A stretch of DNA of 64,000 bases from Haematobia irritans (lineage: Eukaryota > Arthropoda > Insecta > Diptera > Muscidae), in the NCBI RefSeq assembly GCF_050003625.1, contig NC_134398.1, positions 69,696,891 through 69,760,890 of the forward strand. The letters are read 5' to 3'. Under the pieces are notes generated by a model, which saw only the letters and a program-made list of their open reading frames with translations, was not told the DNA's origin and searched no databases. The translations under genes and the position numbers were made by a program. Of this stretch, positions 40,524-52,831 are shown in pieces (position 1 is the first letter of the stretch; each line of letters begins with the position of its first letter).

Positions 40524-41520
40524 ACCCTCAAAAAAAAACGCTTCTATAAAATATTTTGCTTCAAGCATATAAATTTTTGGGTATTGCCCAAACATTTACA
40601 TGTTTGATTTCTTCCAATATATAATATGTTTGAAAGCATATTGGTCTAAACAATATAATATGTTTGGGTAGTCTAAGTTCCAAACATTTTGTATTTTTCC
40701 ATCCAAATTCAATAATGTTGTCTTCCAAAAAACTATATGTTCTTATGTGAACATATAATATGTTTGGAAACATTTTGAACCCAAAAATATTATATGTTTA
40801 GAAGAATTTTCTCCCAAAGAAGATTGTGTTCAATTTTTTTTTTGCCTAATTGTATATTCCCTCACATTTTTCTCACTTTTTCTGTAATACAAACATTTTA
40901 GAAGAAATTATTATATATATATTTTTTTTTAATTTTACCTTTTGCCAGACGGGGATTCGAACAGCGGACCACACAGTTTGTAAGCCAGCACACTAACCAC
41001 TGGCCTACGTAGCTGTTATGGTCATCAAGAGATAATTATCGTTATAAGTTATATTTATATAGCATAGCTTGCGGCGCCCACGAGCTGATGCAAACATAAC
41101 ATTGTTTAACAAGATAACATTGTTAAACATACATTTGTTGGCAGCGTGGAGCAGTGGTTGGTCGTCCGCCTTGCGTGACAGGGGACCTGGGTTCGATCCC
41201 TGCTTCGACCAACACCATTTTTTTTAAAATATATTTTTTAACATATATTCCAGATACGTTCGGAAGTTCCCGAAAAGGTGTTCAGCATTACATACTATTA
41301 TATTAAATTTTTACTACGAAATTGTAAAGTGTGTTTTATAAAAACTTAAAGTCAGAAAAGAAAAGTGCTTGATATAAACGAAATGGACTGAGTTCAAATC
41401 AAATATTATTTTTTTATTGCAACAATAAAAATTGTGTAACAAATAAAGGTTTTTGTATACAAGTTTAAAATTTTCGACGAAATTCAAAAACTCTTACAAG
41501 AGAAGAACGTGAAGTCGAGT
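40524..41520. mobile_element. chimeric TIR2-E/TIR2-D element
   Basis: Begins with the TIR2-E end (caccctcaaaaaaaaacgct, 'aaacattt-catgtttga' blocks). It runs through the shared core, then module A on the minus strand (40941-41014, with B-box gttcgaatccc as in TIR2-E), the TIR2-D spacer ('gcggcgcccacgagctgatg'), module B on the plus strand (41140-41213), and ends in TIR2-D-type sequence. A single copy joining both families' parts. Right end approximate. Confidence 0.6.
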
Positions 41521-41999
41521 ATATATAAATATTTTTCCATCGAATCCTAAGGTTAACGATAACCATTCAAAAGCACATTATATTTAAATTCTAAACAGTA
41601 ATTTTAAAACAGCACATACATTTATTTTGGTGTGAACAATTGTTTGCTAGCATGTTACACCATTAATTTAGAAATACAAATAAATATGAATTTTTATTAA
41701 CGAATAATTTTGTACTTAATTTAATTCTTAAGGCCGGTATAAATTGGCATTATCACGTTAAAATGGCCATGTTTACCCTTTTACTTTTCTTTAATAATTT
41801 CTTTTAAAGAAAATAAACTTATTCAATTGTTGCTTTGGATCTTTCCCCACCATGTTATAATACAATTTACCGGAAAAAGTTGTAATGTTATTCTGGTTTT
41901 GCCGCTAAAATGAGAAATAATTTTAGCGGCAAAACTCGAACTCATTAATAAAGAGGAACTAATCTTTGTTTTTATAGATCTTCAAAGGTCGATACTTTC
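41521..41999. other. spacer, no gene seen
   Basis: AT-rich. 41740-41945 repeats the 'gccgctaaaa...ttttagcggc' internal inverted pair also carried by the TIR2-F copy at 17722-18505. Confidence 0.35.
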
Positions 42000-42475
42000 A
42001 ATGAAGTCGTGTTGTCGTTATAATTAAGTGATTTGACTTAAAAATGGGTATCATAACATGAAAGAACAAATTTTGGACTAAGGTCAACTTGACTTTAATA
42101 ATTCAGAAAAATTAATGAAACTGTCTTTAAATTTGTTGCATTTTTGCATCTTGACTACAAGGCAAAAATCATTCAAAAATAGGATATGTTTTTCAATACT
42201 TTATTTTAAAGACATTTTTTACTTGAAACATAGCATAATTTCTACTGGAAGTCTTGTTTTTAACGGACATTTTATAGCATATGAAAAAAAGCTGAAAAAG
42301 CGAAAAATTGAAATGTGCTTCGTAGAGTCAAGTACACAAAACCCCATTTAAAAGAGAATTGTGTCTTAAAAGCATCCTTACTTGTATTGTCCGCTTCTTT
42401 GGTTCGGAATCAATATCAAAATTGTTAAAGTGGAGACACAATCTTTGGAACCGGACATGATTTTTGTTCAGTGTA
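42000..42475 (-). repeat. TIR2-A copy, 5' truncated
   Basis: Minus orientation: the right end is '...aaccggacatgatttttgttCAGTG' and the interior contains inverted versions of 'gattccgaaccaaagaagcg' and 'gtgatttgacttaaaaatgg'. One terminus is missing at the left. Confidence 0.65.
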
Positions 42476-42879
42476 TAGTGCCCTTTCGTTAGTTTTATGA
42501 AGATCCCTTTAATTACCTTTGTTTGAATATTTTGACTTACTCGTCCTACGTTCCGATTTGTTTTGACGAAACAATTGTGCCCGTAATGCGAAAATGATAA
42601 ACAAAACTCATGCTCCCTTTTTCAAATATATTTTATCTTGGTTCCGAATGAATTTTCTCTCCGAGTACTCATTTTAATATTTTACTTAAGCATATACAAT
42701 TTTTGGCGAAGTCTTATATCACAACATATATATTTTTACTCATAATATGTAAATTTATACTTGTTTATATTCACACGTAGTATTTTTCCTACATTTAATG
42801 ACATTTTTTTGTGTATATGTATTTGTAATGCGCCAATTGGTTACTTTCATTATTTTACTCCCAGCATACACTTTGTCTC

Positions 42880-43200
42880 TCTTTGTAAACACATATATGT
42901 TTATGGGCTATTTCTAAATTAATATATGTTTGCATCCAAGCATATTATATTTACAAACATTTTATGTCCCAAACATAATATGTTCTAACATATTAACATA
43001 TATGTCCCAAACATATTATGCTAGTTTATGAACATTATATGTTTGCACTCAAAAATATTGTGTTTAAAAATTTGAGTTCCAAACATATAATATTTACACC
43101 CAAACATATGAAAAACAGTCTTTTTCGTCCGTGTGCTTCCTGCAAAATATGTTTGGAACATATGTTAGAGAAGCGATTTTTTTTGAGGGTGTATAATAAG
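42880..43200 (+). repeat. TIR2-E fragment pair
   Basis: 42890-43135 is the right part of TIR2-E (aaacacatatatgtttatgg ... 'aaaaacagtctttttcgtccgtgtg'). It is joined to an inverted left end ('atgttagagaagcgattttt', 'gagggtgta') within 60 bp, as if an internally deleted copy. Confidence 0.6.
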
Positions 43201-43360
43201 TTTGCAATTCTGTATGTAACACATCGAAATATCGATCAAGGGTGAAATTCTAACCCGAACTAACTATGTCCGTCTGTCTGACTGTTGTAATCACGCATCA
43301 ACCTTTAATAAAAAAGCTATCTTACTAACATTTTGCACAGATTCGTTTTTTTCTCTTCAC

Positions 43361-43691
43361 ACAAAAAAACATATCACCAAAATATGTTCAATTAAAAAAT
43401 TAATTGAAGCTAAAAACTGTTTCAATAATTCGAATTAATTGATACAATTAACTTGTTAATAATTAAATCTATAATTAAAATTTTTTAAGTTTTACAGTCG
43501 ACATCAATTAAATTTTTAATTGAAACAATCAATGAAATTATCAAATGAAGTCAATTAATTTTTCAGTCATATATTTTTTTCTCAACTAAAACTGTGTTCA
43601 TACTATCATTTTCGTGATTGAAGACAATTCAATTAAAAGATTAATTTGATCAATTGATTTCGTGATTAAATCAGATTTTTTTTTTTGAGTG
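43361..43691 (+). mobile_element. TIR2-B short copy, TSD CA
   Basis: Ends CACAAAAAAACATATCACC and GATTTTTTTTTTTTGAGTG; CA on both sides (43359-43360, 43692-43693). The interior is the same 'aattaattga' block series as the longer copies, with an internal deletion. It splits a TATACCC-type repeat that spans about 43190-44150. Confidence 0.75.
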
Positions 43692-44165
43692 CAGACAGGT
43701 AATATTCTAAGATACCCGATTTTCCCCAAATCGCTCGAAAGTTGAAATCTAGAGGTATTTTAGGTAAATAAAAAAATGTGTTAAATTTGGTGTATATAGG
43801 TTCAGGTTTTGATATAGCCCGCATATAGACCGATCTCCCGATATGAATTTTTGGAGCCATAGGATCCGCATTTTTTCCGATTAGTTTGAAATTTAAATTT
43901 AGGTGATTAAAGATAATTGGCATATTTTGAATATATCGGTACATGTTTTTATATATGGAACACATATACCATTGTCCCGATTTGACTTTTTGAGAGCATC
44001 GAAGCCGGACTTTGTATCCGGTTGGCTCGAAAAATTAAATGGTGTATAGAAATTTGAAATTGAAAATTTGCCCTTTTTGCATCGTTATTATGTTGAACCC
44101 CTTGACTTATCACAGATCCAATTAAACACAATTATTCGTCATCTCAATACCTTTCATTTAAATAC

Positions 44166-44743
44166 TAGGGATCTATAAATTGAAAATCGAATAATCGATT
44201 ATTCGAATTTTGGCATAAAAATCTAGAAAAATCGAAATCGATTATTAACGTAAAAATAATCGCAAAATCAATTTTGGATTTTCAACTATTTCTTAAATTT
44301 GACTATTAAACATCGATTTTCTGTTTTCATATTCATTGGTTTCAGTTGAATTGAAAAATACCTACATGTGGGGAAAATTTTTCTAAAAATTTTTTATTAA
44401 TAAAATTCCACCGAAATAAAGAATCATTAAATCTCCGTACATATTAAAATCTTTATATATTAACATTTTAAATATAAACATTAAACAAATTAAAAAGAAA
44501 ATTAACATGTTTTACTATTTTTTTGGTGTTTCATATCAACTGGTGCTTATAAGACTCATAAAAAGACAAATAGATTTCATAAAATAGAATATTTTATATA
44601 ATCTTTATTTCAATGAAATACGATTATGAAAAATCAAATATTCGAATTTTAATTGGTATAAATAGTCGAAAACGATTTTTGATTAATAATCAATAATCGA
44701 AAAGTCGAAAAATCGATTATTGGTTTGCACTATAGATCACTAT
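44166..44743. mobile_element. hAT-like element rich in atcgattattcg, 8-bp TSD
   Basis: Ends TAGGGATCTATA and TATAGATCACTA (one mismatch). The target duplication TTAAATAC/TTAAGTAC (44158-44165, 44744-44751) has one mismatch. Both subterminal regions repeat 'aatcgattatt' and 'tattcgaatttt', which can fold back. Non-coding. Confidence 0.75.
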
Positions 44744-44751
44744 TAAGTACC

Positions 44752-45258
44752 AACAACGATATAATCGGACATTTCCAACTCGAGATATAATTTGTTTAGT
44801 AGAAAAAGAGCGAAAAACTAAAAATAATTGGATATCTCAAAAACTGTTCTCATCTTGATACGATATGTGTGTTGATTCACTTACATAAAAGGATCGTTTT
44901 GAAACGTAAACACTGTTCACGATTATTCCTGTGGGTGTAGAGAAATACCGGATCCGGAAGTGGTGCAAAATTTGTGCAGATGAAATTAATATGGGCTTGT
45001 CAGTCGTTGCACAACCAGCACCATAGCAAGCTGGTCAGCCATTTCATTAAAATAGTTACGGCTGTCTATTGACGTTTTCGAGTAGAGCAACTCAGAGTAC
45101 AGGTTGAAAATGTTGACGATGACTACTTCCAATAAATACAAATATTTCCAAAAAAGTAATGCATTAAAGAATTAATTAAATTTTGTAGCACTATTTCCCA
45201 ATCTGCTTCTCCAACCGATTCTTTTTATAAAGGAATGAAGTGACATTAAATTGCACAT
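44752..45258. other. spacer with a TIR2-F scrap
   Basis: Only a short TIR2-F piece is recognised (about 44947-45010, 'ccggatccggaagtggtgca'...'atgggcttgtca'). No gene. Confidence 0.35.
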
Positions 45259-45259
45259 T

Positions 45260-46057
45260 ACATTCTGAAAAAAAGTTTACTCCAAGGAAAGCATATAAGC
45301 AACACAATGCGGAAAAATGGCAAGGTGTGTTGAAAATAGTTATATTCAGAAAAGCATGGAGAAAAAAAGAAAGAGTAATTTTGGCTGGTCTACTAGGGAT
45401 TTAGAAAGCTTGCGTAGACTCAAAAAAAGTTTACTTGGATCCAAAGATTTTAAACTTCCTTTAAGGATTTTGGTATTGATTCCGAATCGAAGATGCGACT
45501 ACATTTTTAGCGACCTATCTTCCATTAAATCTAGGATCAATAAAATGAAAATTATGATATAGATCTAATTCATCGAATTTTCATTCTCTTATCGCGATAT
45601 ATTAATAAAGCTATTAACGTACAAACAAATATGATTTTAAAAAATCCAAATTAACAAATTTCAATGTTTTCTTAGTTCGAAAAAAAATTTAAACCAAAGA
45701 TGCTACATCCTCAAAATACGTCTTAGCCTATATTTGAAGCGTTTTTATCTTAAATCTAAAGATTCAATATTTCAGTTAATTTAGGGATGATTTCTTTAAA
45801 TCAAAAATGTGTTTCTTTACTTTCAAAAAAAATTTGCCTTAGTTCAAAGATGTGCGTCTTTAACAGAGGGACACAAATTTGCAAAATTTGTGTCCTAAGT
45901 TTAATGAAAAAAAATTTTTTTGAAGCAAAAATATTAAACTTTATTTTAATTAAAATTTCATTATTTTAAAGAAATTTGTCCTTAATAGTGTGTAAATTGC
46001 TCATCCTAAAATTGAGGTTGCGTAATCTTCAATATCACGTAAATATTTTTTTCAGTG
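45260..46057 (+). repeat. diverged TIR2-A copy
   Basis: The left end is mutated (ca-ttctgaaaaaaag, preceded by TA) and the right end is ATATTTTTTTCAGTG followed by TA. The interior has 'attccgaatcgaagatgcga' and several 'tctttaaatc/aagatg' blocks. The 81- and 60-codon frames are not supported as genes. Confidence 0.55.
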
Positions 46058-46661
46058 TACAATGCTAAGTACAGTGACTCTTCCCAGAAGTGAACACCCA
46101 CATTCGCCAAAATGTTGTCCCTATTTAAGAGGCGTGCACTTATGAGAGACTCATTTTAATGTCATAATATATCAAATGTCTCATGAAAAGTGCCCACTTT
46201 TTCAGAGTGCCCACTTTTCAAGGTTTCACAGTTCATACATATCAAGTTGTTGTCAATCAATGAAATGAAACTTCAGATTTTTTACAGAAATTGGTTTGAC
46301 TATTATTTGCAATTAATTTTTATTAATTCTTATGTTGTAAATGTTAAAACATGCTTAAGATAAATACAATATTAATGAAATCAATTTGGCAGAGGTCTGA
46401 AAAGATTACATGAAAAGTGTCCAATTAAAATGCATGAGATTTCTTTCATTGGCAGAAGTTGTAAAGTCACCTTATTTGGCAGTTTTAATCTTTAAATGAA
46501 TTAATAAATGTTTTCTACAAGCATCATGCAAATTAAAGGAAATGGGGTCTGGGTTTTTCAGAAGTGCATTTTTCATCCGTTTTTAGATGTTACTGAATGT
46601 CAAATGAAATGACCGAATTAACGGCTTGATACCCTCAGAAAGGCATCAGAAACATTACATG

Positions 46662-47158
46662 CACTGAAAACGCAGCGGTTCCAAATATTTTTTCTTTACA
46701 CTAATGATTTTGCTATTGATCCTGAGCCGAAGAAACGGAGAATTTAAGTAAGGAAGCCTTTATGACGAAATTTTCTTTTAAATTTGAATTTTGGATACTA
46801 GGAAACAAGTTTGAATTTATTCGTTTTGTCAGATTTTTGCTCCGTGTGCTTAACATAAATTTCCATATTCAGACTCGATGTGAAATAGAAATTATGCTAT
46901 GTTTCAAGTAAAAACATCTCCTATTTTGAACGATTACTTTCTTTGTAGTCAAACAAAATTCTCTTCCATAAAAAGATCTAATTGTTAGGCCGAGTCACTC
47001 AATTTAAAGATAAAACGATTTCATTGGACATTTTATCGACTTTTGCACAAGGAAAAAAACTTTACATCCGAGAAATGCGACTTCTATGCTAAGCAAAATT
47101 CGCATACGTATTTTAAGGACACGAAACCTTTGGCCTCACAACAATAGTTTTTACAGTG
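46662..47158 (+). mobile_element. TIR2-A copy, diverged
   Basis: Ends CACTGAAAACGCAGCGGTTCC and CAATAGTTTTTACAGTG; flanks TG and TA differ by one base. Interior 'ttgatcctgagccgaagaaa' and 'tttggcctcacaacaat' follow the family order. Confidence 0.65.
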
Positions 47159-48032
47159 TAAAAAAAATTTTGTAGGTTGAAAGAATTTAGCCATTTGTGG
47201 TCGAATTTACACATTTTACAAAATTCTGAACTAAACTATGCGAAATACGAATTTATTAAATCTTTATGCTTTATTTATGTATAATGTTCGCACCTTTTGA
47301 ATTCATTTAAGGCACACAAAAACAAATATTAAAGTCAAGGAAACTTTCTTATATTGGAGAAATTTTAACTAAAACATAATAATTTCTGAAATATAGTACA
47401 CTTTTCTTTTTTTTTAATATCTACAAAGGTGGGCACATATAAATTGATATAACACATTTTGGAAATTTTTTCTTAGTACAGGGTATTATCTAACTTATTC
47501 GTATTTCCCCGGGTAATCCTTAAAAAAATATATATTTTTTTTGAAATATATTGAATCCGTTTTATGCACTTTTAACTAAATCAGAAAAATTCAAAATTCG
47601 TCAAATCTGTTTTATGATAAAGCCAAAAATTTGATATGCTTAAGTCTAAATATTATTTAATATTATTATTAGAATGAGTATTCGGAGTAAAGGTAAGTAC
47701 TATGTTCGCTTTTCGCGTTGAAATTTTCGTGGTTACTTTATTAAAACAGCTCAATACAAAGCAGATAAATTGACTCAATTGATGCGCAGTTTCTTGTTCC
47801 TCTAGATTTCGACAAGACGTTACAGGAATAAGTTTGTTATCAATTATAATTTTGGTTATTTAAAGAAAAGTAATCGCGAAAATAAAGTGGTTTTCAACTC
47901 GAACACCGAACATAGTACCCACCTTAAGAGAGTAGGCATACGGAAACAAGAGAATAGACATTTGAAAAAAAAAAACAGCATGTGTTTTCGCCTTGAGAGC
48001 GGCATTTTATGTATGTGTGGTAGGCTGTCCAT

Positions 48033-48675
48033 CAGTGCTGCCGCTACTACTTCAATCGAAGTATTTTGCTTCATTTTCACAAAATTTACTTCGTCACTCC
48101 TTCTTCCAAAAATCTGCTTCACTTTTTGTTCTGCTTCAAATTTTTTAATTTTTCCCCATATTCCTTTAATTACGATGAACATAGCGGTTATAATCATTGA
48201 ATTATTAACCTATGTGGACCAATTTTTGCATAGTTCTTAGAGACCATATACTTACACCATGTACCAAATTTCAGCTGGATCGGGTGAAATTTGCTTCTCT
48301 TAGAGTCCCGGCAAGCCAAAATTGGGGGTTGGTTTATATAGGGGCTATACGTAAAAGTGGACAGATATGGCCAATTTGCAATACCATCCCACCTACATCA
48401 ATACCAACTACTTGTGCCAAGTTTCAAGTCGATAGCTTCTTCAGACGGACGGACGGACGGACATGCTCAGATCGACTAAGAATTTCACCACGACCCAGAA
48501 TTTATGTACTTTATGGGGTCTTAGAGCAATATTTCGGTGTGTTACAAACGGAGGGTATAATAAAATGAATTCTATTGTTTTGTTTTCAAAAATGTATGCT
48601 ACTTCAATTTTATTCAATCTACTCCACTTTTTTCCAAAATCTACTTCACTCAATTTTTCACTAGTGGCAGCACTG
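48033..48675. mobile_element. hAT-like element, exact TSD CTGTCCAT
   Basis: Ends CAGTGCTGCCGCTACTACTT and its inverse (cactagtggcagcactg). CTGTCCAT is exact at 48025-48032 and 48676-48683. Subterminal 'tacttca/tgaagta' blocks. It contains a minus-oriented piece of a TATACCC-type repeat (48195-48565) with its 'gacggacggacggacatgct' block. Confidence 0.85.
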
Positions 48676-48861
48676 CTGTCCATTACATCACTTTTAAAGA
48701 GAACATGTTCTCTTTTTGTGTTCGTATCTTTTTGTCCACTCTCTTTTTTTGGTGCCGTATTTTTATGTCCAACTGTGCTCTTTATGTACTCTATTTCAAA
48801 AAAATCCTAGATTGATGGAATTTTATTTATTTAGTAGGAATTCACCACTAATTGTTTACCG

Positions 48862-49392
48862 CACAGAAAAAATATCACCAAAATATTTCCAATTAAAAAG
48901 TTAATTGAAGTTGAAAATTTTTTCAATTAATAAATTAATTGATACAATTAACTTTTTAATCATGATAGAAACATTACGTTAATTAAGTCAATGATTGAAA
49001 ATTTTAAAATTTGTAATTAAAAAATTAATTGATACAATTAACTTTTTAATCTAATTCGGAAGACTAATTAAAAATGTATTTCAAACAATCATTTGTTAAT
49101 CCAAATAAAAACTCTAAGCCAATTCAGAAAGTAATTAAAAATAGTTACCTTTTTTAATTAATAAATTAATTGAGTTTTGCAATCAACATCAATTAAATTT
49201 TTAATTGAATCAATTAAAAAATTAATTGAAATTTGCTGAAAAAATCAATTAATTTTTTAATCAAGAATTTTTTCTATGCCCAATTAAAACTGTGATTGAT
49301 ACTATCATTTTCGTGATTGAAGACATTTCAATTAAAAAATTAATTGGATCAATTAATTTGGTGATTGAATCAGAAAAAATTTTTTTTGTGTG
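48862..49392 (+). mobile_element. TIR2-B element, TSD CG
   Basis: 531 bp. Ends CACAGAAAAAATATCACC and AAAAATTTTTTTTGTGTG; CG flanks both sides (48860-48861, 49393-49394). Near-identical interior to 3273-3831 apart from a roughly 30-bp indel near 49070. Confidence 0.82.
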
Positions 49393-50009
49393 CGGGTTAA
49401 ATCTGTTGACAAATTAAAGGCCGGAACACAATTGCGACGTTTCGACGTACGGCGTAAAAATTAGAAATTGATGTAATTGAACGTACGACGTAAATACGTC
49501 AATACGTTGTCGTCGTCAATTTATTTTGTTTATTTTTTAAGAAAATGTGATTCTTTTTGTTTTCTATTGTTTTATTATATATTTATTTCGTTGTTTCTAT
49601 CATTAGAAACTATTATTATTTTAATTTTAACATCAATAAAATTATTAATTATTTAATAAAGAATTTTTTTTATTGTAAACTGTTTTTTAGTTAAAATGTT
49701 CTCTTTTTTTAACGCGAAAGTTCTCTTTTGAAAATTATCCATATGGAAACCCTAATATGTGGACATGTGTTTTGTTTATCATTTCGGCATTATGGGCACA
49801 ATTTTTTTCTTGGTTCGTTATAAGAAATCGGAACGTACGAGGAGTAAATCAAAATATTCAGGCAAAGGAAATTAAAAAAACAAAAACGGTGGAAAATATA
49901 CAGTAGTAAAAAAACTGTTCACGCCTAAATAAATTTATGTGTATATTATAAACTTATTTATGTATGACTCAACGTTCTTTTGTTAGAGTTTTCGAATTCC
50001 ATCTAATTT

Positions 50010-50335
50010 TACAATTATTAATCGAGCTTTATGGACAGATTTAGACTAAGGAACATGATTAATAGAGTCATTGAAAAGAAAACACCAGATACAAATCTAT
50101 ACACGCCCGGATTGTATGTGTTGCTATACGGGCGAATGAATCTTTCCACAGCCTTTAGTATAGATCAGGCTGGGAGATATAACTCAATTTTGGGCTCCTT
50201 TATGCTAACTCCTTATGGAGAAAACACTTGGGAATTTTCCTCTTACAAATTGAATCATCTTTTCTCCCACTGTACATCATCTTTTCTCCCACTGGACATC
50301 ATCTTTTCATATAACTACAAGTCCCTTAGTCTTAT
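50010..50335 (-). repeat. membrane-segment ORF repeat, copy 1
   Basis: On the minus strand a frame reads KAVERFIRPYSNTYNPGVYR, FVSGVFFSMTLLIMFLSLNL and SIKLD-stop: a predicted membrane helix close to the C-terminus. Upstream of KAVERF this copy has a stop, and a 25-bp 'gtacatcatcttttctccca' duplication. Copies 2 (51460-51680) and 3 (60530-60750) keep the same frame and stop position. Confidence 0.45.
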
Positions 50336-51240
50336 TATACCCTCCACCATAGGATGGGGGGTACATTAACTTTGTCATTCCGTTTGTAACTCATCGAAAT
50401 ATTGCTCTAAGACCCCATAAAGTATATATACTCTGGTCGTGGTGAAATTCTTAGTCGATCTGAGCATGTCCGTCCGTCTGTTGAAATCACGCTAACTTCC
50501 GAACGGAACAATCTATCGACTTGAAACTTGGCACAAGTAGTTGTTATTGAGGTAGGTCGGATGGTATTGCAAATGGGTCATATCGGTCCACTTTTACGTA
50601 TAGCCCCCATATAAACGGACCCCCAAATTTGGCTTGCGAATCCTCTAAGAGAAGCAAATTTCATCCGATCCAGCTGAAATTTGGTACATGGTGTTAGTAT
50701 ATGGTCCCTAACAACCATGCAAAAATTGGTCCACTTCGGTCCATAATTATATATAGCCCCCATATAAACCGATCCCCAGATTTGGTTTGCGGAGCCTCTA
50801 AGAGAAGCAAATTTCATCCGAACCGGCTGAAATTTGGTACATGGTGTTAGTATACGGTCTCTAACAATCATGCAAAAATTGGTCCACGTCTGTCCATAAC
50901 TATATATAGCCCCTATATAAACCGATCCCCTGATTTGGCTTGCGGAGCCTCTAAGAGAAGCAAATTTCATCCGATCCGGCTGAAATTTGGTACATGGTCT
51001 CTAAAGACCATACAAAAATTGGTCCACATCGGTCCATAATTATATGTAGGCCCCATATAAAGCGATATCCAGATTTGACCTCCGGAGCCTCTTGGAAGAC
51101 CAAAAATTCATCTGATTCAGTTCAAATTTGGTACGTGGTGTTAATATATGGCCTCAAACACCCATGCAAAAATTGGTCGAAATCGGTCCATAATTATATA
51201 TAGCCCCCATATAAACCGATCCCCAGATTTGAATTCATCT
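50336..51240 (+). repeat. TATACCC-hairpin repeat with tandem units
   Basis: Begins tataccctccaccataggat, then 'gaccccataaagtatatata', 'gagcatgtccgtccgtctgt' and four tandem units of about 150 bp ('aaattggtcca...cggtccataattatatatagcccccatataaaccgat'). The 130-codon minus-strand frame is an artefact of the units. Confidence 0.75.
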
Positions 51241-51680
51241 AAGTGGTGAACAATCGAACAGTGCTTTTTGTTTCTCCAGTCAACAACAACAACATGTGAC
51301 AACGTACAGAAACTGGTTTCAAGGAGACAATAACAATTCAAACGCGTACATTAGTAGTGTTTTTCCTAGTTTTTACGACGGGCTCTTCTTTGCTTATTAT
51401 ATTTCATGTTAGCCTGATACCGAAACAGGCAATTAACGTCCAAATGCATTATATCTAATTTTACAATTATTAATCGAGCTTTATGGACAGATTTAGATTA
51501 AGGAACATGATTAATAGAGTCATTGAAAAGAAAACGCCAGATACAAATCCATACACGCCTGGACTGTACATGTTTCGATTCGGGAGAATGAATCTTTCCA
51601 CAGCCCTTAGTATAGATCTGGCTGGGAGAGATAACTCAATTTTGGGCTCCTGTATGCTAACTCCTTTTTTTTGAATTCCT
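51240..51680 (-). repeat. membrane-segment ORF repeat, copy 2
   Basis: 51460-51680 on the minus strand reads EPKIELSLPARSILRAVERF, ILPNRNMYSPGVYGFVSGVF and FSMTLLIMFLNLNLSIKLD-stop, open for 71 codons. 51240-51460 is the flanking part of the same repeat (ttcatctaagtggtgaac ... gcctgataccgaaacaggca), matched in inverted order at 60195-60400 and 59200-59288. Confidence 0.5.
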
Positions 51681-52430
51681 TCCAATATTTCAAACTTTTA
51701 TACCAAAAACAGGTTTTTGTTACAATTTTTTTGCAATAAAAAAAATAATATTTTATCCAAAAGCTCTGTCCATTTCGTTTATATCAAGCACTGTTCTTTT
51801 CTGACTGTAAATCTTTAATAACCCACATTTCGAAGTTTCATTATAAAAATTTAATATAGTATAAATATAAATGTGTAAATTAAAAAAAAGTGTTCGATCG
51901 GAGCAGGTATTGAACCCACGACCCTTTGCGTGCAAGGCAGACATGCTAACCACTGCTCCACGTGGCAAACAAATGTATGTTTCTGTTAAATAATGTTATG
52001 TTTGCATGGGCTCGTGGGCGCTACAAACTATGCTATATAAATGTAACTTATAACGGTAATTATCTGCTGGTGACTATAACAGCTACGTAGCCCAGTGGAT
52101 AGTGTGTTGGCTTACAAACTGTATGGTCCTCGGTTCGATTCTCCGCCCAGGCGAAAGGTAAAATTTATAAAATCGAATAATTTCTTCAACATTATTTGTG
52201 CCAAGAACTAAAAAATTTCGTGGAAGTGAAAATTATGTAAGGGAATGAGAATGGGAAAAATTCTTCCAAGCATATAATATTTGTGGGCTCAAAATGCTTC
52301 CAAACATACAATATGTTCTCAATAAAACAAACATATTAATAATTCGGCAGTATTCAATAATATATGTGCATCCTGCAAAATATGTTTGGAACATATGTTA
52401 GAGAAGCGATTTTTTTTTGAGGGTGCTGTT
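51670..52430 (-). mobile_element. TIR2-D/E chimeric copy d
   Basis: Left part TIR2-D ('ttgaattccttccaatatttcaaac', module B minus 51893-51967, spacer with 'gggctcgtgggcgctacaaa', module A plus 52081-52154). Right part ends like TIR2-E ('aagcatataatatttgtggg', 'gagaagcgattttttttgag'). Provides the empty target for the TIR2-E insertion at 38280. Confidence 0.65.
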
Positions 52431-52485
52431 ACTGCGTTATGCAAATTCTCTCGGGCACCATCTTTATTTCTTTTCTTTTCTTTTT

Positions 52486-52830
52486 ATACCCTCTCTCTCT
52501 GTCTGACATTACTAAATGTATATATGATTATATTTCTAAAGTAATACATATATGTCTTGACGCCAAAATACATTACATTACAACAAGTATATACGGCCGT
52601 AAGTACGGCCAGGCCGAATATTTTGTACCCTCCACCATGGATTGCGTAGAAACTTCTACGAAAGACTGTCATCCACAAATTTCAACTCACTCGGATGAAA
52701 TTTGCTCCTCAAAGAGGCTCCAAAACCAAATCTCGGGATCGGTTTATATGGGGTCTATAAACGATTATGGACTGATATGGACCACTTTTGGCATGGTTGT
52801 TAAATATCATATACTACCACCACGTACCAC
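52486..52830 (+). repeat. LTR/hairpin-type fly repeat fragment
   Basis: Contains 'aacaagtatatacggccgta' ... 'ggccaggccgaatattttgt' ... 'accctccaccatggattgcg' and then one unit of the TATACCC tandem type. Class not determined; no coding capacity. Confidence 0.5.
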
Positions 52831-52831
52831 T

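Larger units (their letters stand above)
48021..49754. mobile_element. hAT-like element, TSD ATGTGTGG, empty site present
   Basis: Ends TAGGCTGTCCAT and ATGGAAACCCTA. The flanks ATGTGTGG (48013-48020) and ATATGTGG (49755-49762) match at 7 of 8. The uninterrupted target is visible in the related repeat at about 37268-37290. Subterminal 'gttctctttt/aaagagaac' repeats occur on both sides. Contains a second hAT (48033-48675) and a TIR2-B element (48862-49392). Confidence 0.82.
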
